From Lutimonas zeaxanthinifaciens (GTDB taxonomy: Bacteria > Bacteroidota > Bacteroidia > Flavobacteriales > Flavobacteriaceae), in assembly GCF_030503675.1 (NCBI RefSeq), contig NZ_CP129964.1, positions 1,860,001-1,924,000 of the forward strand: a stretch of DNA of 64,000 bases, written 5' to 3'. Position numbers and translations under genes: made by a program. Shown here one piece after another: positions 43,603 to 51,163 of the stretch (its first letter is position 1; every line of letters starts with the position of its first letter). The notes below the pieces were generated by a model. The model made no database searches. It was given only the letters and a program-made list of their open reading frames with translations, and was not told the origin of the DNA.

Positions 43603-44379
43603 CTATTCTATGTCACCAACTGGATAGTGCGGTAACTGTTCATCCTTTTTCTTTCTCAAATCAGGTGAGAAGTAGAAAAACAACCGTATCGTATGATTCA
43701 TGTCGTATTGGTACCCGCTATATTTTTGCTGAAAAACCATCATATAACCCGCATCAAATGACCAACCTTTTCCCATCTTATGGTTTATCCCAACAAATAA
43801 TCGGTTTTGGTCAAAGGTGTTGTAAACAATTTCTTTTCCAAAATGAAAAAGAATCTCATCCGAGAGTACAAGCCTTGGCTTTTTTTCATCTTCAAAAACT
43901 CTGATGGCCGCAGAAAATAAAAACCTGACCCTGTTTGAAAATCGAATTCGATTTACACTTCCGTCCGGGTTAAGTACCTCGTGCCATCTTTGTTCATTTC
44001 TAATTCTCTGTAAGAATTTAGCTCTACCATTTACACTTCTCCAAAGCAATTGTTGATAGATACGATTTTCAATGGCGTAATTCCAACCATCATTCAAATC
44101 TGGCTGGGCCAGCCATAAGCGGGCACCCCCACCGGCAAGAGAAATTTTATCATTAAACCAATAAACCCCTCCTAATCGGAGGAAATAAAAATTAGGGTCT
44201 TTTAAAAAATCATTTCTTCTTACATGAAAATCTCCCATAGCACCCCAATGATCACTCAATCTCCAGGTGGAGTTGACACTCGTCCAGAACTGAACCTGTT
44301 GGTTTATTTCTTTTTCCGTCTGCCCCTTCATATGAAGGCCAATTAACAGAAAAATTGATAATGATATTATTCTCTTCAT
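43603..44379 (-). CDS. DUF2490 family outer-membrane barrel protein (copy 2)
   Basis: A 258-residue protein from ATG 44379 with a signal peptide (about 1-18, GLHMKGQ). It has the family start QFWTSVNSTWRLSDHWGAMG (the same QFW start as the 36.8 kb copy), FYFLRLGGVYWFNDKISLAG, and a strand-rich C-terminus (NHTIRLFFYFSPD). Function unknown. It lies 75 bases upstream of the dcu gene on the same strand and may be read with it. Confidence 0.8.
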   Translation of the reverse strand: MKRIISLSIFLLIGLHMKGQTEKEINQQVQFWTSVNSTWRLSDHWGAMGDFHVRRNDFLKDPNFYFLRLGGVYWFNDKISLAGGGARLWLAQPDLNDGWNYAIENRIYQQLLWRSVNGRAKFLQRIRNEQRWHEVLNPDGSVNRIRFSNRVRFLFSAAIRVFEDEKKPRLVLSDEILFHFGKEIVYNTFDQNRLFVGINHKMGKGWSFDAGYMMVFQQKYSGYQYDMNHTIRLFFYFSPDLRKKKDEQLPHYPVGDIE

Positions 44380-44513
44380 AAGGGGAGCAAAAATACGAAA
44401 TAGGCATAGATATGCAGAGAACAATCGTCATAATCTAAGAAAACGATTTCGATAAAAATCGATCAAATAATGAGATCCTTATCTCTTCATTTGATGGAAC
44501 AAAAGGGCAAAAA

Positions 44514-44543
44514 AAAGGTTTGAATTTTACAACTCAAACCTTT
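44514..44543 (-). terminator. Terminator after the Gly/Tyr-rich lipoprotein gene
   Basis: AAAGGTTTGA (44514-44523) pairs perfectly with TCAAACCTTT (44534-44543). On the minus strand it is followed by a T run, 23 bases past the stop. Confidence 0.88.
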
Positions 44544-44565
44544 GATATAAAAGATATTCTTAAAA

Positions 44566-45243
44566 TTATTTCTTCAACTGTTTTGCTACCGCATCCGCGT
44601 ATTTTGGAGCCACTTTTGAAGCTGATTTAGGATCAGTAATATCGATGGCAATAACACCTAACAACTGCTTCCCTGGTTCAAGGTCAAGATTGTAGATAAC
44701 GGTTTCCAGATTATACGTTTCCGAAGTGTAAGTTCTGGTTTCGGATGGAACATAGGTACCTCCGTATCCGTAACCATAGGGTGAATAAACACGGCCGTAA
44801 TAACCACCGAATCCTCCGTAGTATCCTCCGTAATAAGAAGGGTAATATCCTCCAGAAACATAACCACCGGTCTCGGAGGTTACAATTTCCTTGCTCATGT
44901 CCTTAAGAACTGTTAGTACAACACCTTTATAACCTTCGTTTTTAATGATTTGCACCCTTTGTGCAATCTGCTCTTCGGTCAATTCCTGATTTTGTTTCAT
45001 CGCAGGAAACTTTTTATAACTCTCCATGGCATCCACACCATCCGCTCTTAATCTTTCGGCAATTTCCTGCTCAAATCTTTGTCTTCCAACCATATCATCT
45101 GACCGGCCAATTACCAATATTTTTGCACCTGACAAAGTTTCGATCTCATCTGCTTTCCAGGAATCCACAACTTTGATGGAAGAACAACTAGATGCAATCA
45201 CAGCAATTGACATCAGCATTATTAATTGTTTAAATTTTCTCAT
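44566..45243 (-). CDS. Lipoprotein with a Gly/Tyr-rich insert (DUF4136-like)
   Basis: A 225-residue protein with a lipoprotein signal (lipobox ASSC, Cys20). The folded part starts IKVVDSWKADEIETLSGAKI and continues LVIGRSDDMVGRQRFEQEIA, resembling DUF4136-type envelope lipoproteins. In the middle (about 125-165) is a low-complexity stretch made of Gly and Tyr with a few Pro and Ser (SGGYYPSYYGGYYGGFGGYY). The C-terminus is again folded (LGVIAIDITDPKSASKVAPK). Role unknown; the rich tyrosine segment could be disordered and sticky. Single-gene unit with terminator. Confidence 0.72.
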   Translation of the reverse strand: MRKFKQLIMLMSIAVIASSCSSIKVVDSWKADEIETLSGAKILVIGRSDDMVGRQRFEQEIAERLRADGVDAMESYKKFPAMKQNQELTEEQIAQRVQIIKNEGYKGVVLTVLKDMSKEIVTSETGGYVSGGYYPSYYGGYYGGFGGYYGRVYSPYGYGYGGTYVPSETRTYTSETYNLETVIYNLDLEPGKQLLGVIAIDITDPKSASKVAPKYADAVAKQLKK

Positions 45244-45285
45244 GTTTCTTTAAGTAATGTTAGGGTTTTATATCTAATAGTATTA

Positions 45286-45293
45286 CAAATATA
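45286..45293 (-). promoter_or_regulatory. -7 box of the lipoprotein gene
   Basis: On the minus strand TATATTTG is an exact TAnnTTTG box about 43 bases before the ATG. No good TTG lies at the expected distance upstream. Confidence 0.35.
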
Positions 45294-45453
45294 TAGTATT
45301 TTTTGTTGAATGGCCTGTATATATCTATTTTTCAACAGATCGTTTTTCTCAGATAAAGTTTGCTAAAAGCATTAACTTCAAAATCTATTGAAATAAGAGA
45401 TAAATATATTTTATTTTGAGTTTATTTTTTTCTTAAAATAATATAGAAAATGT

Positions 45454-45484
45454 TTGGAGGATTCTAAACCAAATAATACATTTG
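45454..45484 (+). promoter_or_regulatory. Promoter of the tRNA-Ser/tRNA-Pro unit
   Basis: TTG at 45454-45456 (within TTTG), exactly 20 bases, then TACATTTG at 45477-45484. Both elements match the Bacteroidota consensus fully. The predicted start near 45491 is about 27 bases before the first tRNA. Confidence 0.7.
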
Positions 45485-45517
45485 CAAACCAAAATTTTTG
45501 TTCTTTTAAAGATTATC

Positions 45518-45601
45518 GGAGAGGTGCCAGAGTGGTAATGGAGCAGATTGCTAATCTGTCAACGGGCAACCGTTGCCTGGGTTCGAATCCCAGTCTCTCC
45601 G
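45518..45601 (+). tRNA. tRNA-Ser (GCT)
   Basis: The 84-base cloverleaf has the acceptor stem GGAGAGG (45518-45524) with TCTCTCC (45594-45600, one G-T pair) and discriminator G at 45601. The anticodon loop TTGCTAA has GCT at 45550-45552. A long variable arm (ACGGGCAACCGT) and T-loop GTTCGAATC confirm a class II serine tRNA. CCA is not encoded. Confidence 0.97.
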
Positions 45602-45623
45602 CAATTATACTCAAAATTATTTT

Positions 45624-45698
45624 CGGGGTGTAGCGTAGCCCGGTTATCGCGCCTGCTTTGGGAGCAGGAGGTCGCAGGTTCGAATCCTGCCACCCCGA
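45624..45698 (+). tRNA. tRNA-Pro (TGG)
   Basis: The 75-base cloverleaf has acceptor arms CGGGGTG (45624-45630) and CACCCCG (45691-45697), perfectly paired, and discriminator A. The anticodon stem is CCTGC/GCAGG with loop TTTGGGA, anticodon TGG at 45659-45661. T-loop GTTCGAATC is present. It follows tRNA-Ser by 22 bases in the same transcript. Confidence 0.97.
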
Positions 45699-45704
45699 CA
45701 TTTC

Positions 45705-45739
45705 AAATCCTTCAGAAGAATGATTCTGGAGGATTTTTT
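45705..45739 (+). terminator. Terminator of the tRNA unit
   Basis: AAATCCTTCAGAA (45705-45717) pairs with TTCTGGAGGATTT (45724-45736) with one T-G wobble around a six-base loop, ending in a T run to 45739. Confidence 0.92.
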
Positions 45740-45789
45740 ATTTTCCAAAGGCTTTAAAAAACTACCCCATCTCCTACAGCGTTTCTCAA

Positions 45790-46758
45790 TCATTTTCTGA
45801 AATTGACAGATCGAGGACTGATCCAGGTCAAATGTCTTAAAGCATTCGCATAATACACTAAAAGATTCTTTAAAATAAAAATATTCACGCGTAACTTAGG
45901 TTTAAAAAAGAATAATATTCCCACAATTGATAGGAAAATCCGTTCAATCAGGAATCCCGTGATCATTAAGAAATGAAGTAAAAAAGCCTCTAAAGGGTTA
46001 AAATGAAGAGAAATATAAACATGCTTTGAAATGATTACTTCGGTTTTGGTCAGCGCTTTTGTTTTTAGGTTAATTCGAGAAGTTCCCCCGTGCATGTGCA
46101 AAATTGAAGTCTTTCTAGAAATGGCCATCTTTCCTCCCTGTTCACTAATTCTTTTACAAAAATCTACATCTTCTAAATAAAGCCAGAAATCTTCATTCCA
46201 TCCCGACACTTTGTCAAACCAGCTACTATCTGTAAATACCACAGACCCCGAAATCCAATCGGGAAAAATCAAATCTGAATCTGTATCTTTAAACCGTTCG
46301 CGGTACTTCCTTCGGTTCAATATTCTGTCAAAACTTCTGAATACGCCAAAAAACCGAAAAAATGAAGGAAATAACCTCTCCTGCCTTTCAGTTCTTCCGT
46401 TTTCATCCTGCTGAACACAAGATAACAAAGCAATTTCCGGATGTGATTGGTAAATTTCCTTTAAAGACTGTAATGTGTCATTTTTGATAATCGTATCAGG
46501 ATTGAGGAATAATAAGTAGTTCCCTATTGAAACTTTTGCTCCCAAATTACATCCATTGGCAAAGCCAAAATTACCCTCGTTTAGAATAAATTGAAATGAA
46601 GGGAATTCATTTTTAAAATTCAGAAATTCACCATCGTTTGAATAATTATCTACTACGATTACTTCAAATCCGATCTGATCCTCAATTTGATCTAATGATA
46701 GAAGGCATTTCTTCAATGCACTCCAGCCTCTGTAATTAACTATAATTATTGAAATCAT
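45790..46758 (-). CDS. Glycosyltransferase family 2, rhamnosyltransferase-like
   Basis: A 322-residue GT-A enzyme from ATG 46758; an upstream non-ATG extension of 17 codons is rejected because the fold starts at MISIIIVNYRGW. Motifs: VVDNYSNDGEFL (about 35-46), GNYLLFLNPDTII (DxD-equivalent near 92-97), DWISGSVVFTDSSWFDKVSG (about 170-189) and FWLYLEDVDFCKR (catalytic ED pair, about 195-207). The last 60 residues carry a hydrophobic segment. This is the WcaA/RfbN-like branch that adds deoxysugars or hexoses to cell-surface glycans. It stands alone here. Confidence 0.88.
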   Translation of the reverse strand: MISIIIVNYRGWSALKKCLLSLDQIEDQIGFEVIVVDNYSNDGEFLNFKNEFPSFQFILNEGNFGFANGCNLGAKVSIGNYLLFLNPDTIIKNDTLQSLKEIYQSHPEIALLSCVQQDENGRTERQERLFPSFFRFFGVFRSFDRILNRRKYRERFKDTDSDLIFPDWISGSVVFTDSSWFDKVSGWNEDFWLYLEDVDFCKRISEQGGKMAISRKTSILHMHGGTSRINLKTKALTKTEVIISKHVYISLHFNPLEAFLLHFLMITGFLIERIFLSIVGILFFFKPKLRVNIFILKNLLVYYANALRHLTWISPRSVNFRK

Positions 46759-46935
46759 CTGAATAGGTTGCCAAAAGGTATTCAACTTTAATACGTAACA
46801 AAGAAACAAGATTCAAAGCAAAAATTACCAAGATTATTGAATTTAAATATGAACTACTTCATGCGAAATGCGCGACTTTAAATGGCAATAATTAGGTTTT
46901 AAGAAATCATGCAAATAAAATATTAACAAATTTTT

Positions 46936-46967
46936 TTGTTTAACTTTTTTGTTTTATTGTTAAACAA
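46936..46967. promoter_or_regulatory. Candidate operator for the TetR regulator
   Basis: TTGTTTAAC (46936-46944) and GTTAAACAA (46959-46967) are perfect nine-base inverted arms with a 14-base spacer. They enclose the -33 TTG of the promoter below, and the right arm ends four bases before the -7 box. A TetR dimer bound here would block RNA polymerase, so autorepression of the following operon is likely. Confidence 0.65.
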
Positions 46968-46979
46968 AACATATCTTTG
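46949..46979 (+). promoter_or_regulatory. Promoter of the TetR-ABC1-flavin reductase-FolE-SDR cluster
   Basis: TTG at 46949-46951, a 20-base spacer, and TATCTTTG at 46972-46979, all matching the Bacteroidota consensus. The predicted start near 46986 is 10 bases before the ATG, giving a very short leader. Confidence 0.7.
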
Positions 46980-46995
46980 ACTAAAATTAAGAGAT

Positions 46996-47652
46996 ATGGC
47001 ACGCAAGAAAAAAATTAATAAGGAGGATATCTATACATTCTACATGAATTATTATCTTGAAAATGGACGAGCTCCTTCTTCAGCCTACGAACTGGCTAAA
47101 TTGAATAATTTCGATGAAAAGGATTTCTATACGTTTTTTGGAAATCTAAAAACAGTTGAAAAGTCTATTTTTGATTCATTCTATGATCAAACATTACTGT
47201 TATTGCATAACAGTGAAGATTATGAAAGTTTTGATGTCAGGAATAAACTATTGAGCTTTTACTACACTTATTTTGAAATTCTGACAGCAAACCGAAGTTT
47301 TGTGATGGCACTTGCTTCGAAAAGCAAATTCAAATATGACTTGCTAAAGTTGCTCTCTTCTACGAAAAGAAAATTCTCATTTTTCGTTCAAAAACTGGAA
47401 ATTGATAAGTTGGATCTCAAGGATACAAAACTGGATGAGTTCATTGACCGATCCATTGAAGAAAGTCTATGGGTGCAATTTGTGGTCTGCTTTAAATTCT
47501 GGCTCGATGATGAATCTGCTTCATTGGAGAAAACAGACATTTTTATTGAAAAGTCGGTGAATACCGGTTTTGACCTTCTCAATGTGAAACCCCTGAGAAG
47601 TATACTCGACCTGGGCAAGTTTTTGTATCATGAGAAAATTCACATGAACTAA
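46996..47652 (+). CDS. TetR-like transcriptional regulator, first gene of the pterin/flavin cluster
   Basis: A 218-residue protein. The N-terminal 60 residues are a divergent TetR helix-turn-helix (SSAYELAKLNNFDEKDFYTF, followed by LKTVEKSIFDSFYDQTL), and the remainder is helical (IEESLWVQFVVCFKFWLDDE near 155-175). The HTH is poorly conserved against common TetR proteins. It is translationally coupled to the ABC1 gene by a TAATG overlap and has a perfect palindrome over its promoter. It should be the cluster's own repressor. The effector is unknown. Confidence 0.8.
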   Translation: MARKKKINKEDIYTFYMNYYLENGRAPSSAYELAKLNNFDEKDFYTFFGNLKTVEKSIFDSFYDQTLLLLHNSEDYESFDVRNKLLSFYYTYFEILTANRSFVMALASKSKFKYDLLKLLSSTKRKFSFFVQKLEIDKLDLKDTKLDEFIDRSIEESLWVQFVVCFKFWLDDESASLEKTDIFIEKSVNTGFDLLNVKPLRSILDLGKFLYHEKIHMN

Positions 47653-48962
47653 TGAATACCATAGATAGAATACCCGTAGGTAAGGTGGAACGCGCTACCA
47701 ATTTGGTCCAGACCGGAGCAAAAGTTGGGGTTAACTACATTAAATACTACGGAAAGAAACTCACTTCAAGTGAAAAAGAGGCTAGAGCAAGGCTCAATGA
47801 AGACAATGCCGCCGATATATATGACGGATTGAAAAAGCTTAAAGGAAGCGCTCTCAAAGTGGCACAAATGCTTAGCATGGAAAAAAGTATTATGCCTCAG
47901 GCTTATGTTGAAAAGTTCTCACTCTCTCAGTTTTCGGTCCCACCTTTATCTCCTGCTCTTGTGGTTAGGACGTTCAAGAAATATTTTGGAAAGTCGCCTC
48001 ACGAGGTTTTTGATGAATTTAATTCCAAATCAGTGAATGCAGCCAGCATAGGCCAGGTGCATAAGGTCTTAAACAACGATAAGCAGCTCGCAGTTAAAAT
48101 TCAATATCCGGGGGTTGCCGGAAGTATCAGCTCTGACCTGGCTCTCGTAAAGCCAATAGCGATCAAAATGTTCAATATACAAGGTAAAGATTCGGATAAA
48201 TACTTTAAGGAAGTTGAGGACAAACTAATCGAAGAAACAGATTACCGGCTGGAGTTAAAGCAATCCATAGAAATGGGGCAGGCATGCCGTCATATTCCCA
48301 ACCTTAAATTTCCGGAATACTACAAAGAGTTTTCTTCGGAAAAAATCCTGACCATGGATTGGATGTCAGGGGAACATCTTTCGGAATTTGTGCAACATGA
48401 TAATGATCAAACTGATCTGAATAATTTGGGACAGGCCCTCTGGGACTTCTACATGTTTCAGATCCACAGGCTGAAAAAAGTTCATGCTGATCCTCACCCG
48501 GGTAACTTTTTAGTGTCAAAAGAAAAAGAGTTAATCGCTCTTGATTTTGGTTGTATTAAACAGATTCCCGATGAATTTTACAATCCATACTTTGAATTGG
48601 CAGACAGAGAAAACCTTTCGAACCCTGAATATTTTAAAAATAAATTATTTGAACTTGAAATTCTACTTGAGGAAGATTCAAAAGAAGAAATTGAATTTTT
48701 CACTTCGATGTTTCACGAATTGCTAACTGTTTTTACAGAGCCTTTTCAATCTGAATTTTTTGACTTTTCGCGATCCACCTTTTTTGATAAAATAAGTGAT
48801 CTGAGTGAGAAATACAGTAAGAATACCGAACTGAGGAAAATGAATGCCAACAGAGGTTCAAAACACTTTATATACATGAACAGAACCTTCTTTGGACTCT
48901 ATAACCTCATGTTCGACCTTAAGGCAAAAAACGTAGAAATTAACCGCTTTAATTCATTTTAA
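47652..48962 (+). CDS. ABC1/UbiB (ADCK) atypical kinase-like protein
   Basis: A 436-residue protein of the AarF/UbiB/COQ8 family, members of which act as ATPases that extract or expose isoprenoid lipids such as quinones. Seen: an alanine-rich loop AASIGQVH (about 134) and AVKIQYPG with the ATP-site Lys. The catalytic loop HADPHPGNF is near 277 and the DFG of ALDFGCIKQ near 297. The family's N-terminal KxGQ motif reads Lys69-Val-Ala-Gln72, with Ala for Gly. It overlaps both neighbours by TAATG, so all three are coupled. No C-terminal membrane helices typical of UbiB are seen. The target lipid or cofactor is unknown. Confidence 0.9.
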   Translation: MNTIDRIPVGKVERATNLVQTGAKVGVNYIKYYGKKLTSSEKEARARLNEDNAADIYDGLKKLKGSALKVAQMLSMEKSIMPQAYVEKFSLSQFSVPPLSPALVVRTFKKYFGKSPHEVFDEFNSKSVNAASIGQVHKVLNNDKQLAVKIQYPGVAGSISSDLALVKPIAIKMFNIQGKDSDKYFKEVEDKLIEETDYRLELKQSIEMGQACRHIPNLKFPEYYKEFSSEKILTMDWMSGEHLSEFVQHDNDQTDLNNLGQALWDFYMFQIHRLKKVHADPHPGNFLVSKEKELIALDFGCIKQIPDEFYNPYFELADRENLSNPEYFKNKLFELEILLEEDSKEEIEFFTSMFHELLTVFTEPFQSEFFDFSRSTFFDKISDLSEKYSKNTELRKMNANRGSKHFIYMNRTFFGLYNLMFDLKAKNVEINRFNSF

Positions 48963-49603
48963 TGAAATCTTTCAATACACTTGATTTTAATAACATGGAA
49001 AGGTTGTACAGAATTAACCTGATCAACTCTGCGTCCGGATTCAAATCTGCGAATCTCATAGGGACTAAAAGCAAATCCGGCCACAGCAATGTTGCCATCA
49101 TCAGTTCCGTAATTCATTTGGGTTCTGATCCTGCTCTGTTGGGTTTTGTAAGCCGACCTGTTTCTGTACGTCGGAATACTTATGATAATATTAAAGAAAC
49201 AGGAATTTACACAATAAATCATGTTCATGAAGGTATCATTGAAGATGCACATCATACTTCAGCGAAATACGATGCATTAGTCTCGGAATTTTCAATGACA
49301 AATCTCAAGGAAGAATACAAATCAGAGTGTGACGCACCATTTGTTAAAGGAGCACCTGTTCAAATCAAAATGAAATTTCTCGAAGAAGTGAAATTAAAAT
49401 TAAACGGAACCATTATGATCATCGGTGAAATCCAGAAGCTTTTTGTTGAATACGGCATTCTCAAAAAAGATGGTTTAATAAACTTGACAGAAGGAAAAGT
49501 GGTCGCCATAAACGGACTGGATCATTACACCCTTCCTCAGTCAAAAAAAAGGCTTCCGTATCAAAGACCAAAAATTACAAATCAATTAGTTAAAGAATCA
49601 TAA
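48962..49603 (+). CDS. Flavin reductase family protein (FMN-binding split barrel)
   Basis: A 213-residue protein of the flavin-reductase-like FMN-binding family. Typical sequences: ANLIGTKSKSGHSNVAIISSV near the N-terminus, LLGFVSRPVSVRRNTYDNIKETG (20-residue core about 60-80), TINHVHEGIIEDAHHTSAKYD (about 83-103) and GTIMIIGEIQKLFVE. Members bind FMN and reduce flavin, or act as oxidoreductases with a partner. It overlaps the ABC1 stop by one base (TAATG) and is followed after 64 bases by folE. The presence of both flavin and pterin genes suggests a shared redox cofactor theme. Confidence 0.87.
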   Translation: MKSFNTLDFNNMERLYRINLINSASGFKSANLIGTKSKSGHSNVAIISSVIHLGSDPALLGFVSRPVSVRRNTYDNIKETGIYTINHVHEGIIEDAHHTSAKYDALVSEFSMTNLKEEYKSECDAPFVKGAPVQIKMKFLEEVKLKLNGTIMIIGEIQKLFVEYGILKKDGLINLTEGKVVAINGLDHYTLPQSKKRLPYQRPKITNQLVKES

Positions 49604-49667
49604 CCAATAAATCTATTAATATTAATCAATGCTTTGCTAATCAAGACAGCATTAAAAAAAGACAATT

Positions 49668-50363
49668 ATGAAAACAAACGAGCCCCTGTTTACCGAAGGA
49701 ACTTCCGCTTTAAAAATTTTAGATCACAATGAAATTGGCGACAATCACATGATGACCAGTTTAGAAACACCAATGAAAGATTCTGCTTTTGACATAAGTG
49801 ATGATGAAAAAAAAGAGAAAATCGCCTTCCATTTTAGCGAAATTATGGAAGTTCTTGGCCTTGACCTGACAGATGATTCTCTGCAGGGAACTCCTGACAG
49901 GGTGGCGAAAATGTTTATTGAAGAGATTTTTTCCGGCCTTGATCCAAAAAACAAACCGAAAGTTGCCCTGTTCGATAACAAGTACCAGTACAATCAGATG
50001 CTGGTTGAAAAAAACATCACATTTTATTCCAATTGTGAACATCATTTTGTTCCGATTATTGGAAAAGCACATGTGGCTTATATTTCTTCAGGGAAGGTAA
50101 TTGGCCTTTCCAAACTAAACCGTATTGTTCAGTATTATGCCAAAAGACCTCAGGTTCAGGAAAGACTGACCAACCAGATAGCAGATGAACTCAAGCGCAT
50201 TTTAGGAACGGAGGATATTGCAGTTATCATTGATGCCAAGCACCTTTGTGTATCTTCCAGAGGGATCAAAGATGACACTTCAACTACCGTCACTGCATAT
50301 TATGGAGGAGCGTTTGAGAAGCACGAAAAAATAGTTGAACTGCAAAATTTTATCCAGTCATGA
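49668..50363 (+). CDS. folE: GTP cyclohydrolase I
   Basis: A 231-residue FolE-I enzyme that turns GTP into 7,8-dihydroneopterin triphosphate. Zinc and active-site residues are present: FYSNCEHHFVPIIGKAHVAY (about 122-141) and KHLCVSSRGIKDDTSTT (about 190-206), with QVQERLTNQIAD in between. The N-terminal 40 residues before the fold are an extension of low conservation. It overlaps the SDR start by four bases (ATGA). In this place, after a flavin reductase and away from folate genes, it may be a second FolE serving a special pterin, for example a photolyase antenna, rather than folate. That is inference. Confidence 0.94.
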   Translation: MKTNEPLFTEGTSALKILDHNEIGDNHMMTSLETPMKDSAFDISDDEKKEKIAFHFSEIMEVLGLDLTDDSLQGTPDRVAKMFIEEIFSGLDPKNKPKVALFDNKYQYNQMLVEKNITFYSNCEHHFVPIIGKAHVAYISSGKVIGLSKLNRIVQYYAKRPQVQERLTNQIADELKRILGTEDIAVIIDAKHLCVSSRGIKDDTSTTVTAYYGGAFEKHEKIVELQNFIQS

Positions 50364-51043
50364 AAAAAGTACTCATCGTTGGAGGAAGCAGGGGAATTGG
50401 CAGAGCTGTTGTACAAAAAATGAATGAATCTTATGAATTGATCTCGATAAGCAGGTCTGCCTCAGAAGATATGAAAGGTTCTTTGGTTCAGTATACTTGC
50501 GACGTTTTGACGGATGAGTTACCTCATATTGAGGAATTGGAAGGCCTGGTCTATTGCCCGGGCACTATAAACCTAAAACCATTTACGCGCTTGTCAGAGT
50601 CAGATTTTAAAGAAGATTTTGAACTCAATGTATTGGGTGCGGTTAGGGTAATTCAAAAATACCTGAAACTTTTAAAAAATGGTAACGATTCTTCAGTTGT
50701 ACTTTTCAGCACAGTTGCGGTAAAAATGGGCATGCCCTTTCATGCCAGTATCGCCGTGGCGAAGGCCGGTGTGGAAGCACTAGTGAAATCATTGGGTGCA
50801 GAATTGTCACCAGGGATAAGATTCAACGCCATTGCACCTACCATTACAGATACTTCTTTGGCAGAAAAGATTCTGCGGAACGATGCCATGAAAGAAAAAA
50901 TGAAGGAAAGACATCCGATGAAGTCCTACCTGGAACCTAATGATGTGGCTGAAATGACTGAATTTTTAATTTCAGATAAAAGTAAAAAAATCTCGGGACA
51001 AATTTTTGAACTGGATTGTGGGATAGTCACGTTTAAGATTTAG
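50360..51043 (+). CDS. SDR-fold protein lacking the catalytic tyrosine
   Basis: A 227-residue classical-size SDR. The nucleotide-binding motif VGGSRGIGRAVV is at 7-18, and YCPGTINLKPF (about 65) replaces NNAG. Ser117 of LFSTVA and Lys135 are in place, but the residue four before the lysine, normally Tyr of YxxxK, is Ile131 (segment HASIAVAKAG). No tyrosine lies in that segment. The ending FELDCGIV replaces the usual INVDGG. It may be a reductase with a different acid residue, for example His128, or a binding protein. The four-base overlap with folE suggests a pterin-related substrate. Confidence 0.85.
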   Translation: MKKVLIVGGSRGIGRAVVQKMNESYELISISRSASEDMKGSLVQYTCDVLTDELPHIEELEGLVYCPGTINLKPFTRLSESDFKEDFELNVLGAVRVIQKYLKLLKNGNDSSVVLFSTVAVKMGMPFHASIAVAKAGVEALVKSLGAELSPGIRFNAIAPTITDTSLAEKILRNDAMKEKMKERHPMKSYLEPNDVAEMTEFLISDKSKKISGQIFELDCGIVTFKI

Positions 51044-51163
51044 CCTGAAAGTTCTATTAAATCCGCAAAATAGCAGTTAAGGGGACTAAACAAAGAGAAT
51101 CTCTTACGACGTTTTTCACATTATTTTATTAAATAATTAACTCAATATTTAGTATCATTGCGC

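Noticed and set aside
45513-45757. Open frames on both strands over the tRNA genes
   Set aside because: They translate tRNA sequence and carry no protein signature.
49668-50363. folE as the ordinary folate gene of the genome
   Set aside because: Not excluded, but the neighbours contain no other folate gene and the overlap is with a divergent SDR, so I did not describe it as folate synthesis.
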